Shown here in pieces: positions 32,981-40,052 of a stretch of DNA of 64,000 bases. Under the pieces are notes generated by a model. The model was given only the letters and a program-made list of their open reading frames with translations, made no database searches and had not been told where the DNA came from. Each line of letters begins with the position of its first letter. The stretch's first letter is position 1. This DNA is from Streptomyces sp. NBC_00670 (GTDB lineage: Bacteria; Actinomycetota; Actinomycetes; Streptomycetales; Streptomycetaceae): assembly GCF_036226765.1 (NCBI RefSeq), contig NZ_CP109017.1:7255001-7319000 (forward strand), in the 5' to 3' direction. A program made the translations under genes and the position numbers.

Positions 32981-34126
32981 TCATGCCGCTCGCCGCCCCG
33001 TCGCGAAGGCACACACCGCGTCGGCGATGTGCTCGGTCTCCGCGTCCGTGAGGTGCGGGTTGATGGGAAGGGCCAGCTGGCGGCGGCTCGCCGCCAGCGC
33101 GTGCGGCCACTCCCGGCCGGGCGGCGCGAAGCGGGCGAAGGCCGGCTGGTGGGGGAGCGGCAGCGGGTAGTAGACGTGACTGGCCACCCCGTGCGCGGCC
33201 AGATGCCCCTTGAGCGCGTCCCGCTCGTCCGCCAGCACCGAATAGACGTAGTAGCAGCGGCCGTTGCGTCCCGGCGGCGGGGGCACGACGCCCCGCTCCG
33301 CGAGCGGCGCGAACCGCTCGGTGTAGTACGCGGCGATACGGGCCCGGCGCTCCAGCCGTGCGGCCAGTCCGGGCAGCCGGTGCAGCTGGAACGCCGCCTG
33401 CAGCTCGTCGAACCGGCTGTTGAGCCCCACCCGCTGATGCACGAACCGCGGCCCCTCCTGACCGTGGTTGCGCAACGCCCGCACCACGCGCGCCAGTTCG
33501 GGGTCGTGCGTGACCACGGCACCGCCCTCTCCCGCGGTGCCGAACGTCTTCACCTGGACGAAGGAGAACACCCCCGCCTCGCCCCACGTCCCCGCCGGCC
33601 GCCCGTCGAGCATCCCGCCCTGCGCGACCGCCGAGTCCTCCACCAGCCGTACGCCGTGCCGCCGCGCGATCTCCCGCATGCGTGGCATGTCCGCCATCAC
33701 CGAGAACATGTGCGCCGGCATCACCGCCTTCGTACGCGGGCCGATCGCCCGTTCCACCTCCGCCGGGTCCACCACCATCGTCACCGGGTCGATGTCCGCG
33801 AAGACGGGAGTGGCCCCCAGGTTGGCCACCGTGTTGCCGAGCGGGGCGCAGCCGTAGGCCGGGACGACCACCTCGTCCCCGGGGCCCACCCCCATCGCGG
33901 TGAGGATCAGACCGAGCCCGGAGGTGCCGCTGGAGCAGGCGACCACCTCGGCGCCGTCCAGTGTCCCGCTCAGCGCCTCCTCGAAGGCGGCGGTCCGCTC
34001 GCCGAGGATGAACCGCTGCCCGGCGACCGTACCGGTACGCCGCACGAGGTCGAGCAGCACCTCACGGTCCTCCTCGAACAGATCGGGCGCGAAGAACGGG
34101 ATCGTCCTCCCGCGGGTCACGGTCAT
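32981..34126 (-). CDS. DegT/DnrJ/EryC1/StrS aminotransferase A
   Basis: This 381-residue PLP-dependent enzyme installs an amino group on a keto-sugar or inosose. Visible sites are 'ACSSGTSGLGLIL' (phosphate grip), 'FADIDPVTMVVD', 'VEDSAVAQGG' (Asp to the PLP nitrogen) and the Schiff-base Lys in 'FSFVQVKTFGTAGEGGAV'. 'YYPLPLPHQPAF' closes the substrate pocket. The Lys context departs from the common S-x-H-x-x-K of secondary-alcohol aminotransferases. It is downstream of aminotransferase B, overlapping by 4 bases, so the two are co-translated. Confidence 0.9.
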   Translation of the reverse strand: MTVTRGRTIPFFAPDLFEEDREVLLDLVRRTGTVAGQRFILGERTAAFEEALSGTLDGAEVVACSSGTSGLGLILTAMGVGPGDEVVVPAYGCAPLGNTVANLGATPVFADIDPVTMVVDPAEVERAIGPRTKAVMPAHMFSVMADMPRMREIARRHGVRLVEDSAVAQGGMLDGRPAGTWGEAGVFSFVQVKTFGTAGEGGAVVTHDPELARVVRALRNHGQEGPRFVHQRVGLNSRFDELQAAFQLHRLPGLAARLERRARIAAYYTERFAPLAERGVVPPPPGRNGRCYYVYSVLADERDALKGHLAAHGVASHVYYPLPLPHQPAFARFAPPGREWPHALAASRRQLALPINPHLTDAETEHIADAVCAFATGRRAA

Positions 34127-35328
34127 GCGGCCCTCCCGGTGAAGAAGTGGCGGACCAGCGCGCACACCGTGTCGATGTCGGCCGTCGTCAGGTCCGGGTG
34201 GAACGGCAGCGCGAGGGTGCGCGCGCACGCGGCCTCGGCGTGCGGGAACTGCCCCTGCTTGTAGCCGAGTGCGGCGAAGCACGGCTGGAGATGCAACGGC
34301 ACCGGGTAGTACGTCTCGGTGCCCACGCCGTGGTCGGCGAGGTACGCGGCGAGCGCGTCCCGCCGCTCGGCCTCCACCAGGTACACGTAGAACACGGGGT
34401 TGGTGTCCGCCTCGCGCGCGGCCACGGTCGGCAGCCGCAGCAGCCCCGGCACGTCACGCAGCCGCTCGGTGTACGCCGCCGCCAGCTCGGCCCGGCGGCG
34501 GACGGCGGCCGCGAGCCGGGGGAGTTTGCCGAGCAGGACGGCGGCCTGGAGATCGTCCATCTTGCTGTTGACGCCGTTGAGTTCGGTGGCCCGGGAGATG
34601 CCCGGGAAGTGCGCGAGGGTGCGGCCGGTGCGCCCGTGGTGGCGCAGGGCGGAGGCCGCCTCGGCGATCCGCGCGTCGTCGGTGAGGATCGCGCCCGCGT
34701 CCCCCAGCGCGCCGAGCGTCTTGGTGGGGAAGAAGGACAGCACCCCGCCCGCCCCCAGCAGCCCCGCGTGGACGCCGTTCCAGCGCATGCCGATCGCCTC
34801 CGCGCTGTCCTCGACCAGCGTCAGCCCGTGCCGCTCGGCCACCCCGGTCAGCGCGTCCATGTCGGCGAGCTGGCAGAACAGGTGCACGGGCATGAGCATC
34901 GTGGTGCGCCCGGTGACGGCGTCCGCCGCGGAGTTGGGATCGAGCGTGTACGTCACCGGGTCGATGTCGGCGAAGACCGGCCGGCCCCCGGCCAGTACGA
35001 CGGACGAGGCGGTGGCGATGAAGCTGAACGCGGGCACGACCACCTCGTCGCCCGGAGCGAGCCCGCAGGCCCGCAGCAGCAGCACGAGCGCGTCGGTTCC
35101 GCTGTTGACGGCCACACAGTGGCGGGCGCCGGTCCACTCGGCGAGCGCCGCCTCCCATCTGCCGACCTGCTGCCCGTGCGAGTACTTGCCGTCGTCGATC
35201 ACCTCGGTGACACGGGCGCGAATGTCGGGCCAGGCGTCCTCGAACGAGGCGGCCTGACCGAAGAACGGCACCGGGCGGGTGCGGTCCGGTGCCGGGCCGG
35301 CGGCGGGGCCGGCTGCGGTGAAGTCCAT
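34123..35328 (-). CDS. DegT/DnrJ/EryC1/StrS aminotransferase B
   Basis: This 401-residue PLP enzyme has 'AVNSGTDALVLLL', 'VPAFSFIATASSVVLAGGRPVFADIDPVTYTLDP', 'VEDSAEAIGM' and the PLP Lys in 'LSFFPTKTLGALGDAGAI', then 'GVNSKMDDLQAAVLLGKL'. This pattern is close to nucleotide-sugar 3-aminotransferases of the WbpE/QdtB type. ATG 35328 starts the two-gene unit with aminotransferase A. A Pro/Ala-rich N-terminal stretch precedes the domain. Its leader contains three tandem 28-30 base repeats. Confidence 0.9.
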   Translation of the reverse strand: MDFTAAGPAAGPAPDRTRPVPFFGQAASFEDAWPDIRARVTEVIDDGKYSHGQQVGRWEAALAEWTGARHCVAVNSGTDALVLLLRACGLAPGDEVVVPAFSFIATASSVVLAGGRPVFADIDPVTYTLDPNSAADAVTGRTTMLMPVHLFCQLADMDALTGVAERHGLTLVEDSAEAIGMRWNGVHAGLLGAGGVLSFFPTKTLGALGDAGAILTDDARIAEAASALRHHGRTGRTLAHFPGISRATELNGVNSKMDDLQAAVLLGKLPRLAAAVRRRAELAAAYTERLRDVPGLLRLPTVAAREADTNPVFYVYLVEAERRDALAAYLADHGVGTETYYPVPLHLQPCFAALGYKQGQFPHAEAACARTLALPFHPDLTTADIDTVCALVRHFFTGRAA

Positions 35329-35370
35329 GGGTCCTCGGGGTCGGCGGCGGATGTTCTCCGTACGGGGGAA

Positions 35371-35452
35371 AGGCACGGGGCAGGGGACGGCCCCCGGAAG
35401 GGCACGGGGCAGGGACGGCCCCCGGAAGGGCACGGGGCAGGGGACGGCCCCC
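35371..35452. repeat. three tandem GC-rich repeats upstream of aminotransferase B
   Basis: The unit GGCACGGGGCAGGG(G)ACGGCCCCC(GGAAG) occurs three times with a period of 28-29 bases (starts near 35372, 35401 and 35429). The copies are almost identical, the middle one lacking one G. They lie 43-124 bases upstream of the aminotransferase start and just after the EF-hand gene end. Confidence 0.8.
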
Positions 35453-35502
35453 TCCCCCGGCGGGGAAGGGACCGTTCCCGATGCGCGTCGGCGGCGCCGC
35501 CG

Positions 35503-36033
35503 TCAGAGCAGGGCGACGTCGAGTTCGCCCGCGTGGTACCTGTGCACGGCGTGCACCAGCTCCTCGACGCTGAGCTGTCCGTCACGGTTGACGTCGATGG
35601 CCTGGAACGCCGTGTCGGCGGTGGACTGGTCGGCACCGATGGCCCTGATCCAGGAGCGGAACTCCTTGGGGCTGACCTTCCCGTCACCGTCCGTGTCGCA
35701 CAGGCTCAGGATCGCGGTGATGGTGGGCCGCACCACCTCGTCGAACCCCGACTGCCCCCGGGCGAGGATCTGCCGGTCGGCCAGGTCCTGGAACTTCTGC
35801 CGGTCGAGGGAGCCGTTCGGGCCGAGCTGGGCGTGCCCGGCGAGGTAGTTCCACATACCGAGGTAGGCCTCGAGGAGGGCGTGGCCCTTGTCCGACGTGG
35901 GTGACTCGTCGAACGACGCGAGGATGCGGCGGGCCTCGTGCTCCCAGTCGCCGCGGTCGATCCGGCCGTCGCCGTCGCGGTCCCACAGCTCGAAGCGCCG
36001 CTGGAGTCGCTCTTCCTGGAGGGTGGGGGACAT
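35503..36033 (-). CDS. calerythrin-like EF-hand protein A
   Basis: This 176-residue soluble Ca-binding protein resembles actinobacterial calerythrin. Loops are 'DRDGDGRIDRGDWE' (about 19-32), a degenerate second site 'GPNGSLDRQKF', 'DTDGDGKVSPKEF' (about 114-126) and 'DVNRDGQLSVEEL' (about 148-160). It is a likely Ca buffer or sensor. ATG 36033 has an AGAGGA site. The same reading frame continues upstream without a stop through a membrane-protein-like segment (see 36034-36537), so a longer fused product is formally possible. Confidence 0.85.
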   Translation of the reverse strand: MSPTLQEERLQRRFELWDRDGDGRIDRGDWEHEARRILASFDESPTSDKGHALLEAYLGMWNYLAGHAQLGPNGSLDRQKFQDLADRQILARGQSGFDEVVRPTITAILSLCDTDGDGKVSPKEFRSWIRAIGADQSTADTAFQAIDVNRDGQLSVEELVHAVHRYHAGELDVALL

Positions 36034-36537
36034 GGTGGATCCTCTTTCTTCCGTGGTTCGTCGTCGGCCTTCTTGATGAGGCGCACGGATGACCGTGCGC
36101 AGCTCCGTACGGGCGGGCGTGCGCCGGCCCGTACGGAGTCGTGGCGGTGCCGTCGCCGCCAGCGCGATCCCCGCGAGGACGAGGGGCAGCACGAGCGAGG
36201 CCACCTGCGCGGGCACCTCGGTGACGTGGGAGCGGCCGAGGTGTGCGCTGTGATAGGCGAGATGAGGAGCGGAGAAGACGAGCAGCCCCGCCGCCGCGCC
36301 CCGCACGAGCCACGGATGCGGAACGCACGCGGCCCAGCCGAGCACCACCGCCAGCGCGAGCACCGCCCCGCCGAAGTCGCGTACCAGATGCTCGTTGTAG
36401 GGCGGGAACAGCGCCACCCAGGGGTGGCCCGGCAGCGGAAAGGCGTCGTAGAAGCGGTGCGGCAGGAACAGCGCCCAGGCGCCCGGCAGCCCTTCGCCGA
36501 GCGCCAGGGCCGCCAGACAGCCCCGGGCCCACAGCAG
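36034..36537 (-). CDS. membrane-protein frame without ATG/GTG/TTG start or own stop
   Basis: The frame reads 'LLWARGCLAALALGEGLPGAWALFLPHRFYDAFPLPGHPWVALFPPYNEHLVRDFGGAVLALAVVLGWAACV' and continues through about four hydrophobic helices to 'LVLPLVLAGIALAATAPPRLR'. It looks like a real four-helix actinobacterial membrane protein. No ATG, GTG or TTG lies before its conserved start; a CTG at 36537 has GAGG seven bases upstream. No stop occurs before the EF-hand ATG at 36033, although codon bias decays after about 36140, where two hairpins begin. It may use CTG, be fused to EF-hand A, or be a decayed gene. Confidence 0.5.
36081..36138. terminator. two adjacent perfect hairpins before EF-hand gene A
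   Basis: GCGCACGG-ATGA-CCGTGCGC (36081-36100) and CTCCGTACGGGC-N12-GCCCGTACGGAG (36103-36138) form strong stems. They lie between the membrane-protein frame and the EF-hand start, where an intergenic terminator or attenuator would be expected. Confidence 0.6.
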
Positions 36538-36602
36538 GCGACGGCCTCGTAGGCGCGCCGCGGGGCCCGGAGGTGTCCGGCCCGCCCGCTCTCCGGCCCC
36601 GG

Positions 36603-37139
36603 TCAGACGCCGAGGAGGGGAGCGTCCTGCTTGCCCTCGTGGTAGTTGCCGACCGCCGTCACCAGTTCGTCGACGGTGAGCTGCCCGTCGCCGTTGGCGT
36701 CGATCGCGCGGAAGGCCTCCTCGGCGTCGATGTCGCCGCTGATGGCCTCGAGCCACTTGCCGAACTCGACGGGGTTGACCTGTCCGTCGCCGTCGAGGTC
36801 GCACAGGTCGACCATCGCGCGGATGCTGGGTCGCAACACCCTGCCGAAGCCGGCCGCCCCGTGCTGGATCATCTCCTGACCGGCGACGTTGACGAACTGC
36901 TCCTTGGTCATGGACGACCCCGGGCCGAGGCCGGCCCGCGCGACCAGGTAGTCGAACATCTGCGGGTAGGCGTGCAGCAGGGCCTGGGCCCGGGGCGCAC
37001 TCTCGTGCTCCCCGAAGGCCCGCACGATGCGCTTGGCCTCCTCCTCGAGGTCCTTGCGGTCGACGCGTCCGTCCTCGTTGGTGTCGTACAGGTCGAAGCG
37101 CTGTTCCAGTCGCTTCTTCTGGACGGGGTTGAGGGACAT
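36603..37139 (-). CDS. calerythrin-like EF-hand protein B
   Basis: This 178-residue paralogue of EF-hand protein A has loops 'DTNEDGRVDRKDLE' (about 18-31), a degenerate 'GPGSSMTKEQF', 'DLDGDGQVNPVEF' (about 115-127) and 'DANGDGQLTVDEL' (about 149-161). The pair differs by many substitutions, so the duplication is not recent. AGGAGAGA lies upstream of the ATG. It is the first gene of a minus-strand group that runs into the membrane-protein frame and EF-hand A. Confidence 0.88.
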   Translation of the reverse strand: MSLNPVQKKRLEQRFDLYDTNEDGRVDRKDLEEEAKRIVRAFGEHESAPRAQALLHAYPQMFDYLVARAGLGPGSSMTKEQFVNVAGQEMIQHGAAGFGRVLRPSIRAMVDLCDLDGDGQVNPVEFGKWLEAISGDIDAEEAFRAIDANGDGQLTVDELVTAVGNYHEGKQDAPLLGV

Positions 37140-37596
37140 CTCTCTCCTTCTCGCCGCACGGCGGGGAGGGAATTCGGGACCGTTTCGATGTGGCGCCCCA
37201 ATTCCTCCGCCGCCGCCGTGCGGCATGGGGGGTGAATCGTACGAACGCAGAATTACCCAGGCATTCGCCTGCCGAACTCGCCCGACAACGGATAGCCCGT
37301 ACGAGTGAGCGGGGGGTGGCGTGAGGTCGCTCGTGTGTGCGAGAGGGGAACCTTTGCCCTTCGGGCGTCTTCCCTCTTCAACTGGTGTGCCTTGGTGGAT
37401 CGTCCAAGCCCTGCGGCGGCCTCGTGGAGCGTCGGGAACGGCTCCGGGGGCGGCCGGCGTCACTCGTTGGGAGGAACACCTCCGGGCCTCGGTGCGAAGC
37501 CGTCCCGCCCCGGCCATAAAGTGCTTGTCGGCATTCCGGACGGAATTCTGTGAAACACCGTTCAGCCCGCGACCGCATGTACCCGGAGTGAATTCT
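37140..37596. other. 457-base divergent region before the UbiA operon
   Basis: No gene is supported; an open frame continuous with UbiA exists but lacks coding bias. The region is less GC-rich than its surroundings. An 11-base direct repeat GAATTCTGTGA occurs at 37543-37553 and again at 37590-37600, the second copy overlapping the UbiA GTG start. GGAG precedes that GTG. The promoters of the UbiA operon and the EF-hand unit must lie here. Confidence 0.5.
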
Positions 37597-38664
37597 GTGA
37601 CCAGTGATTACCGCATCAGTGATTCCCCGGCCAACGATTCGGATATCCGTGATTCTCCGGCCAAGGATGTACGCGTCGGTGATTCTCCGGCCAATGATGC
37701 AGACATCAATGAGTTCCAGGCCGCCGTCCCGCCCGCCGAGGGCCGGCTCCGCGCCTACGCCCGGCTGGGCAAGCTCGACGTCTACGACTACTACCCGGCC
37801 ATCGCCGTGGCCCTGTCGGCGCTCCTGCTGCCGGCCGGCCGGCTCACCGCCGGGGAGCTCACGGCCTCGGGCCTGTTCCTGCTCGGCTCGGTCTTCGTCA
37901 TCATGTCGATGGTCGCGCTCGACGACGTCACCGGCTACCGCGACGGCAGCGACATCGCCAACTACGGCCCGGACGACCCCCTGCGCAACAAACGCCGCAA
38001 ACCACTGGTCGCCGGAACGCTGACGGTGCGCCAGGCACTGCGCTTCGCCCTGGTCACCGCGGTCGTCGGCGCCGTCCTGTGGGCCGCGGCCGGCCTGGCC
38101 GCCCCGCACCGGCCCATCTGGACCCTGGTGCTGCTCGCCGCCCTGTTCGTGGTCTCGCTCCAGTACTCCTACGGCCTGAAGATCAGCTACCACGGCTTCC
38201 AGGAGGCGTTCATCTGCGGACTGGGCGTCGGCATGGTGATGGCCACCTACGGGCTCGCCGCCGGGCACTTCTCCGGGTTCCTGTTCGTGCAGGCCGTCCT
38301 GTTCGGCTTCGGGCCGCTGATGTTCGGGGTCTACTCCAACACCAACGACATCCCCGGCGACCGTGCCGTGGGCCGCCCCACCGTGGCCGCGCTGACCTCC
38401 CCCAGGGGCAACGCCGTCTTCGTCGGGGCGCTGTCCGCCGCCGAGTTCCTGCTCGGCGCGGCGGCCTCGGCCACCGGCCTGGCCCCCTGGTGGTTCGTGC
38501 TGCTGATGCTGCCCGTGACCGCCCTGCGCACCCGCCAGTACCTCGTCGGCTTCCGCACCGGGGACATCATGCGGGCCCGCCGGATCGGCTTCCGCACCCA
38601 CCGCGTCGGATTCCTCCTGCTGATCGCCGCCAACCTCCTGGCCGGCGCGGAGGCCGTCGCATGA
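37597..38664 (+). CDS. UbiA family prenyltransferase with repetitive N-terminus
   Basis: This 355-residue integral membrane enzyme has eight to nine helices. The two Asp-rich prenyl-diphosphate/Mg sites are 'ALDDVTGYRDGSD' (about 108-119) and 'SNTNDIPGDRAVGR' (D251, D255); 'YSYGLKIS' lies between them. UbiA enzymes transfer a prenyl chain to an aromatic, quinone precursor, glycerol phosphate or sugar phosphate, and a few act as terpene cyclases. The first 40 residues are a polar extension with three 10-residue repeats (SDSPAND type). It opens the seven-gene plus-strand operon, and its stop overlaps the next gene by ATGA. Confidence 0.9.
   Translation: MTSDYRISDSPANDSDIRDSPAKDVRVGDSPANDADINEFQAAVPPAEGRLRAYARLGKLDVYDYYPAIAVALSALLLPAGRLTAGELTASGLFLLGSVFVIMSMVALDDVTGYRDGSDIANYGPDDPLRNKRRKPLVAGTLTVRQALRFALVTAVVGAVLWAAAGLAAPHRPIWTLVLLAALFVVSLQYSYGLKISYHGFQEAFICGLGVGMVMATYGLAAGHFSGFLFVQAVLFGFGPLMFGVYSNTNDIPGDRAVGRPTVAALTSPRGNAVFVGALSAAEFLLGAAASATGLAPWWFVLLMLPVTALRTRQYLVGFRTGDIMRARRIGFRTHRVGFLLLIAANLLAGAEAVA
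37615..37704 (+). repeat. three 30-base in-frame repeats in UbiA N-terminus
   Basis: Each unit contains GATTCYCCGGCCAAxGAT and encodes xxDSPA(N/K)Dxx. Three copies fill residues 7-36, before the first membrane helix. GC content is lower than in the rest of the gene. The repeat adds a disordered acidic tail. Confidence 0.8.
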
Positions 38665-40052
38665 GCCCCGATCTCGACGTCGCCGTCGTCGGCGCGGGCG
38701 TCGCGGGCCTGACCACCGCGCACGAACTGCGGCGGGCCGGGCTCCAGGTCCGCGTCTTCGAGGAACGGCCGTACGTGGGCGGCCGGATGCACTCCTTCCG
38801 CCACGACGGCTACGTCATCGACGAGGGCGCCGAACAGATCCCCACCCGCGGCTACCGCGCCACCTGGGAACTGCTCGCCCGGCTCGGTGTCACCGAACGG
38901 GAGGTGCCGCGCATCGGCCGGGCCATCGGCGTGTGGCGGGACGGCCGCGCCCACCCCGGCGTCGCCGACCCCTCCGCCCTCCTGACCGGCGCCGGACTCT
39001 CCCCGCGCGCCCGCGCCGACCTCGCCCGCTTCCTCGCCTGGACGGCACTGCACCGCCGCGCCTTCGAGGGCGACCACCCCGAGCGCACCCCGGCGGGCGG
39101 CCACACCGTCGCCCGGTTCGCGCGCCGCTACCACCGCGACCTGCACGACTATCTGCTCCAGCCCGTCGCCGGCTGCTTCTTCGGCTGGGACACCGCCCGC
39201 TCCGCCGCCGCCCCCCTGATCGGCCTGATGCACTCGGTGGGCCCCGTCTCCACCTGGCGCACCTACCACGACGGCATGGACCTCCTCGCCCGCCGGCTCG
39301 CCGACGGCCTCGACGTCGCCACCGCCCGCCCCGTGCACGAGGTCGTCACCGAGGGCGACCGGGTCCGGCTGAACGGCCCCGACGGCACCGTCACCGCCCG
39401 CGCCGCCGTCCTGTGCGTCCCCGCACCCGTGGCCGCCCGGCTGCACGCCACCGCCCCCGAGGACGAACGCGCCCACCTGACCGCCTGCACCTTCACCCCC
39501 ACCCTCAAGGTGAGCTGCCTGCTCGACCGGCCGCTCGCCCCCGCCTCGCCCACGCCGCTGTACGCACTCCTCACCCCGGACGCCGAGGACGACACGCTCT
39601 CCGGCATCCTCGTCGACCACGCCAAACACCCCGGCCGCGCCCCCGCCGGCAAGGGCCTACTGACCCTCATGGCCGACCCGCGCCGCATCCCCGAACTGCG
39701 CGGCGCCTCCGAACGGGAGACCACCGACCGGCTCGTGGACGCCGCCACCCGCTACCTCCCCGGCCTGCGCGAAGCAACCCGCCGCCACTTCGTGCACACC
39801 TTCGCCCATGGCCTGCCCGAGGCCACGCCCGAGGCGCTGCGCCGCCGGTCCGGCTTCCTGGCCCGCCCCGCGCGCCCGGTGGAGTACGCCGGCGACTGGG
39901 TCATGCTGCGCCCCGCCAGTGAGGCCGCCGTCCGCTCCGGGGCGCTCGCCGCCTCCCGCGTGCTGAGCCGGCTGCGCCCCGCCCCCACCACCGTCCGCAC
40001 GGCCCGCCAGGCCGTCCCCGCCCCCAGGAGCGAGGCCCGTGAAACCGCATGA
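38661..40052 (+). CDS. FAD-dependent oxidoreductase (protoporphyrinogen-oxidase/desaturase-like)
   Basis: This 463-residue flavoprotein has the N-terminal dinucleotide fold 'VAVVGAGVAGLTTAHELRRAGLQVRVFEERPYVGGRMHSF' and a second FAD contact near the C-terminus ('VEYAGDWVMLRPASEAAVRSGALAA'). It belongs to the amine-oxidase / protoporphyrinogen-oxidase / phytoene-desaturase superfamily. Directly after UbiA it could desaturate or oxidise a prenyl chain or an amine on the product. The ATGA overlap with UbiA suggests the two act together. Confidence 0.85.
   Translation: MSPDLDVAVVGAGVAGLTTAHELRRAGLQVRVFEERPYVGGRMHSFRHDGYVIDEGAEQIPTRGYRATWELLARLGVTEREVPRIGRAIGVWRDGRAHPGVADPSALLTGAGLSPRARADLARFLAWTALHRRAFEGDHPERTPAGGHTVARFARRYHRDLHDYLLQPVAGCFFGWDTARSAAAPLIGLMHSVGPVSTWRTYHDGMDLLARRLADGLDVATARPVHEVVTEGDRVRLNGPDGTVTARAAVLCVPAPVAARLHATAPEDERAHLTACTFTPTLKVSCLLDRPLAPASPTPLYALLTPDAEDDTLSGILVDHAKHPGRAPAGKGLLTLMADPRRIPELRGASERETTDRLVDAATRYLPGLREATRRHFVHTFAHGLPEATPEALRRRSGFLARPARPVEYAGDWVMLRPASEAAVRSGALAASRVLSRLRPAPTTVRTARQAVPAPRSEARETA

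Noticed and set aside
34147..35904. 585-residue plus-strand open frame across aminotransferase B
   Set aside because: Antisense to the aminotransferase and EF-hand genes; low-complexity translation.
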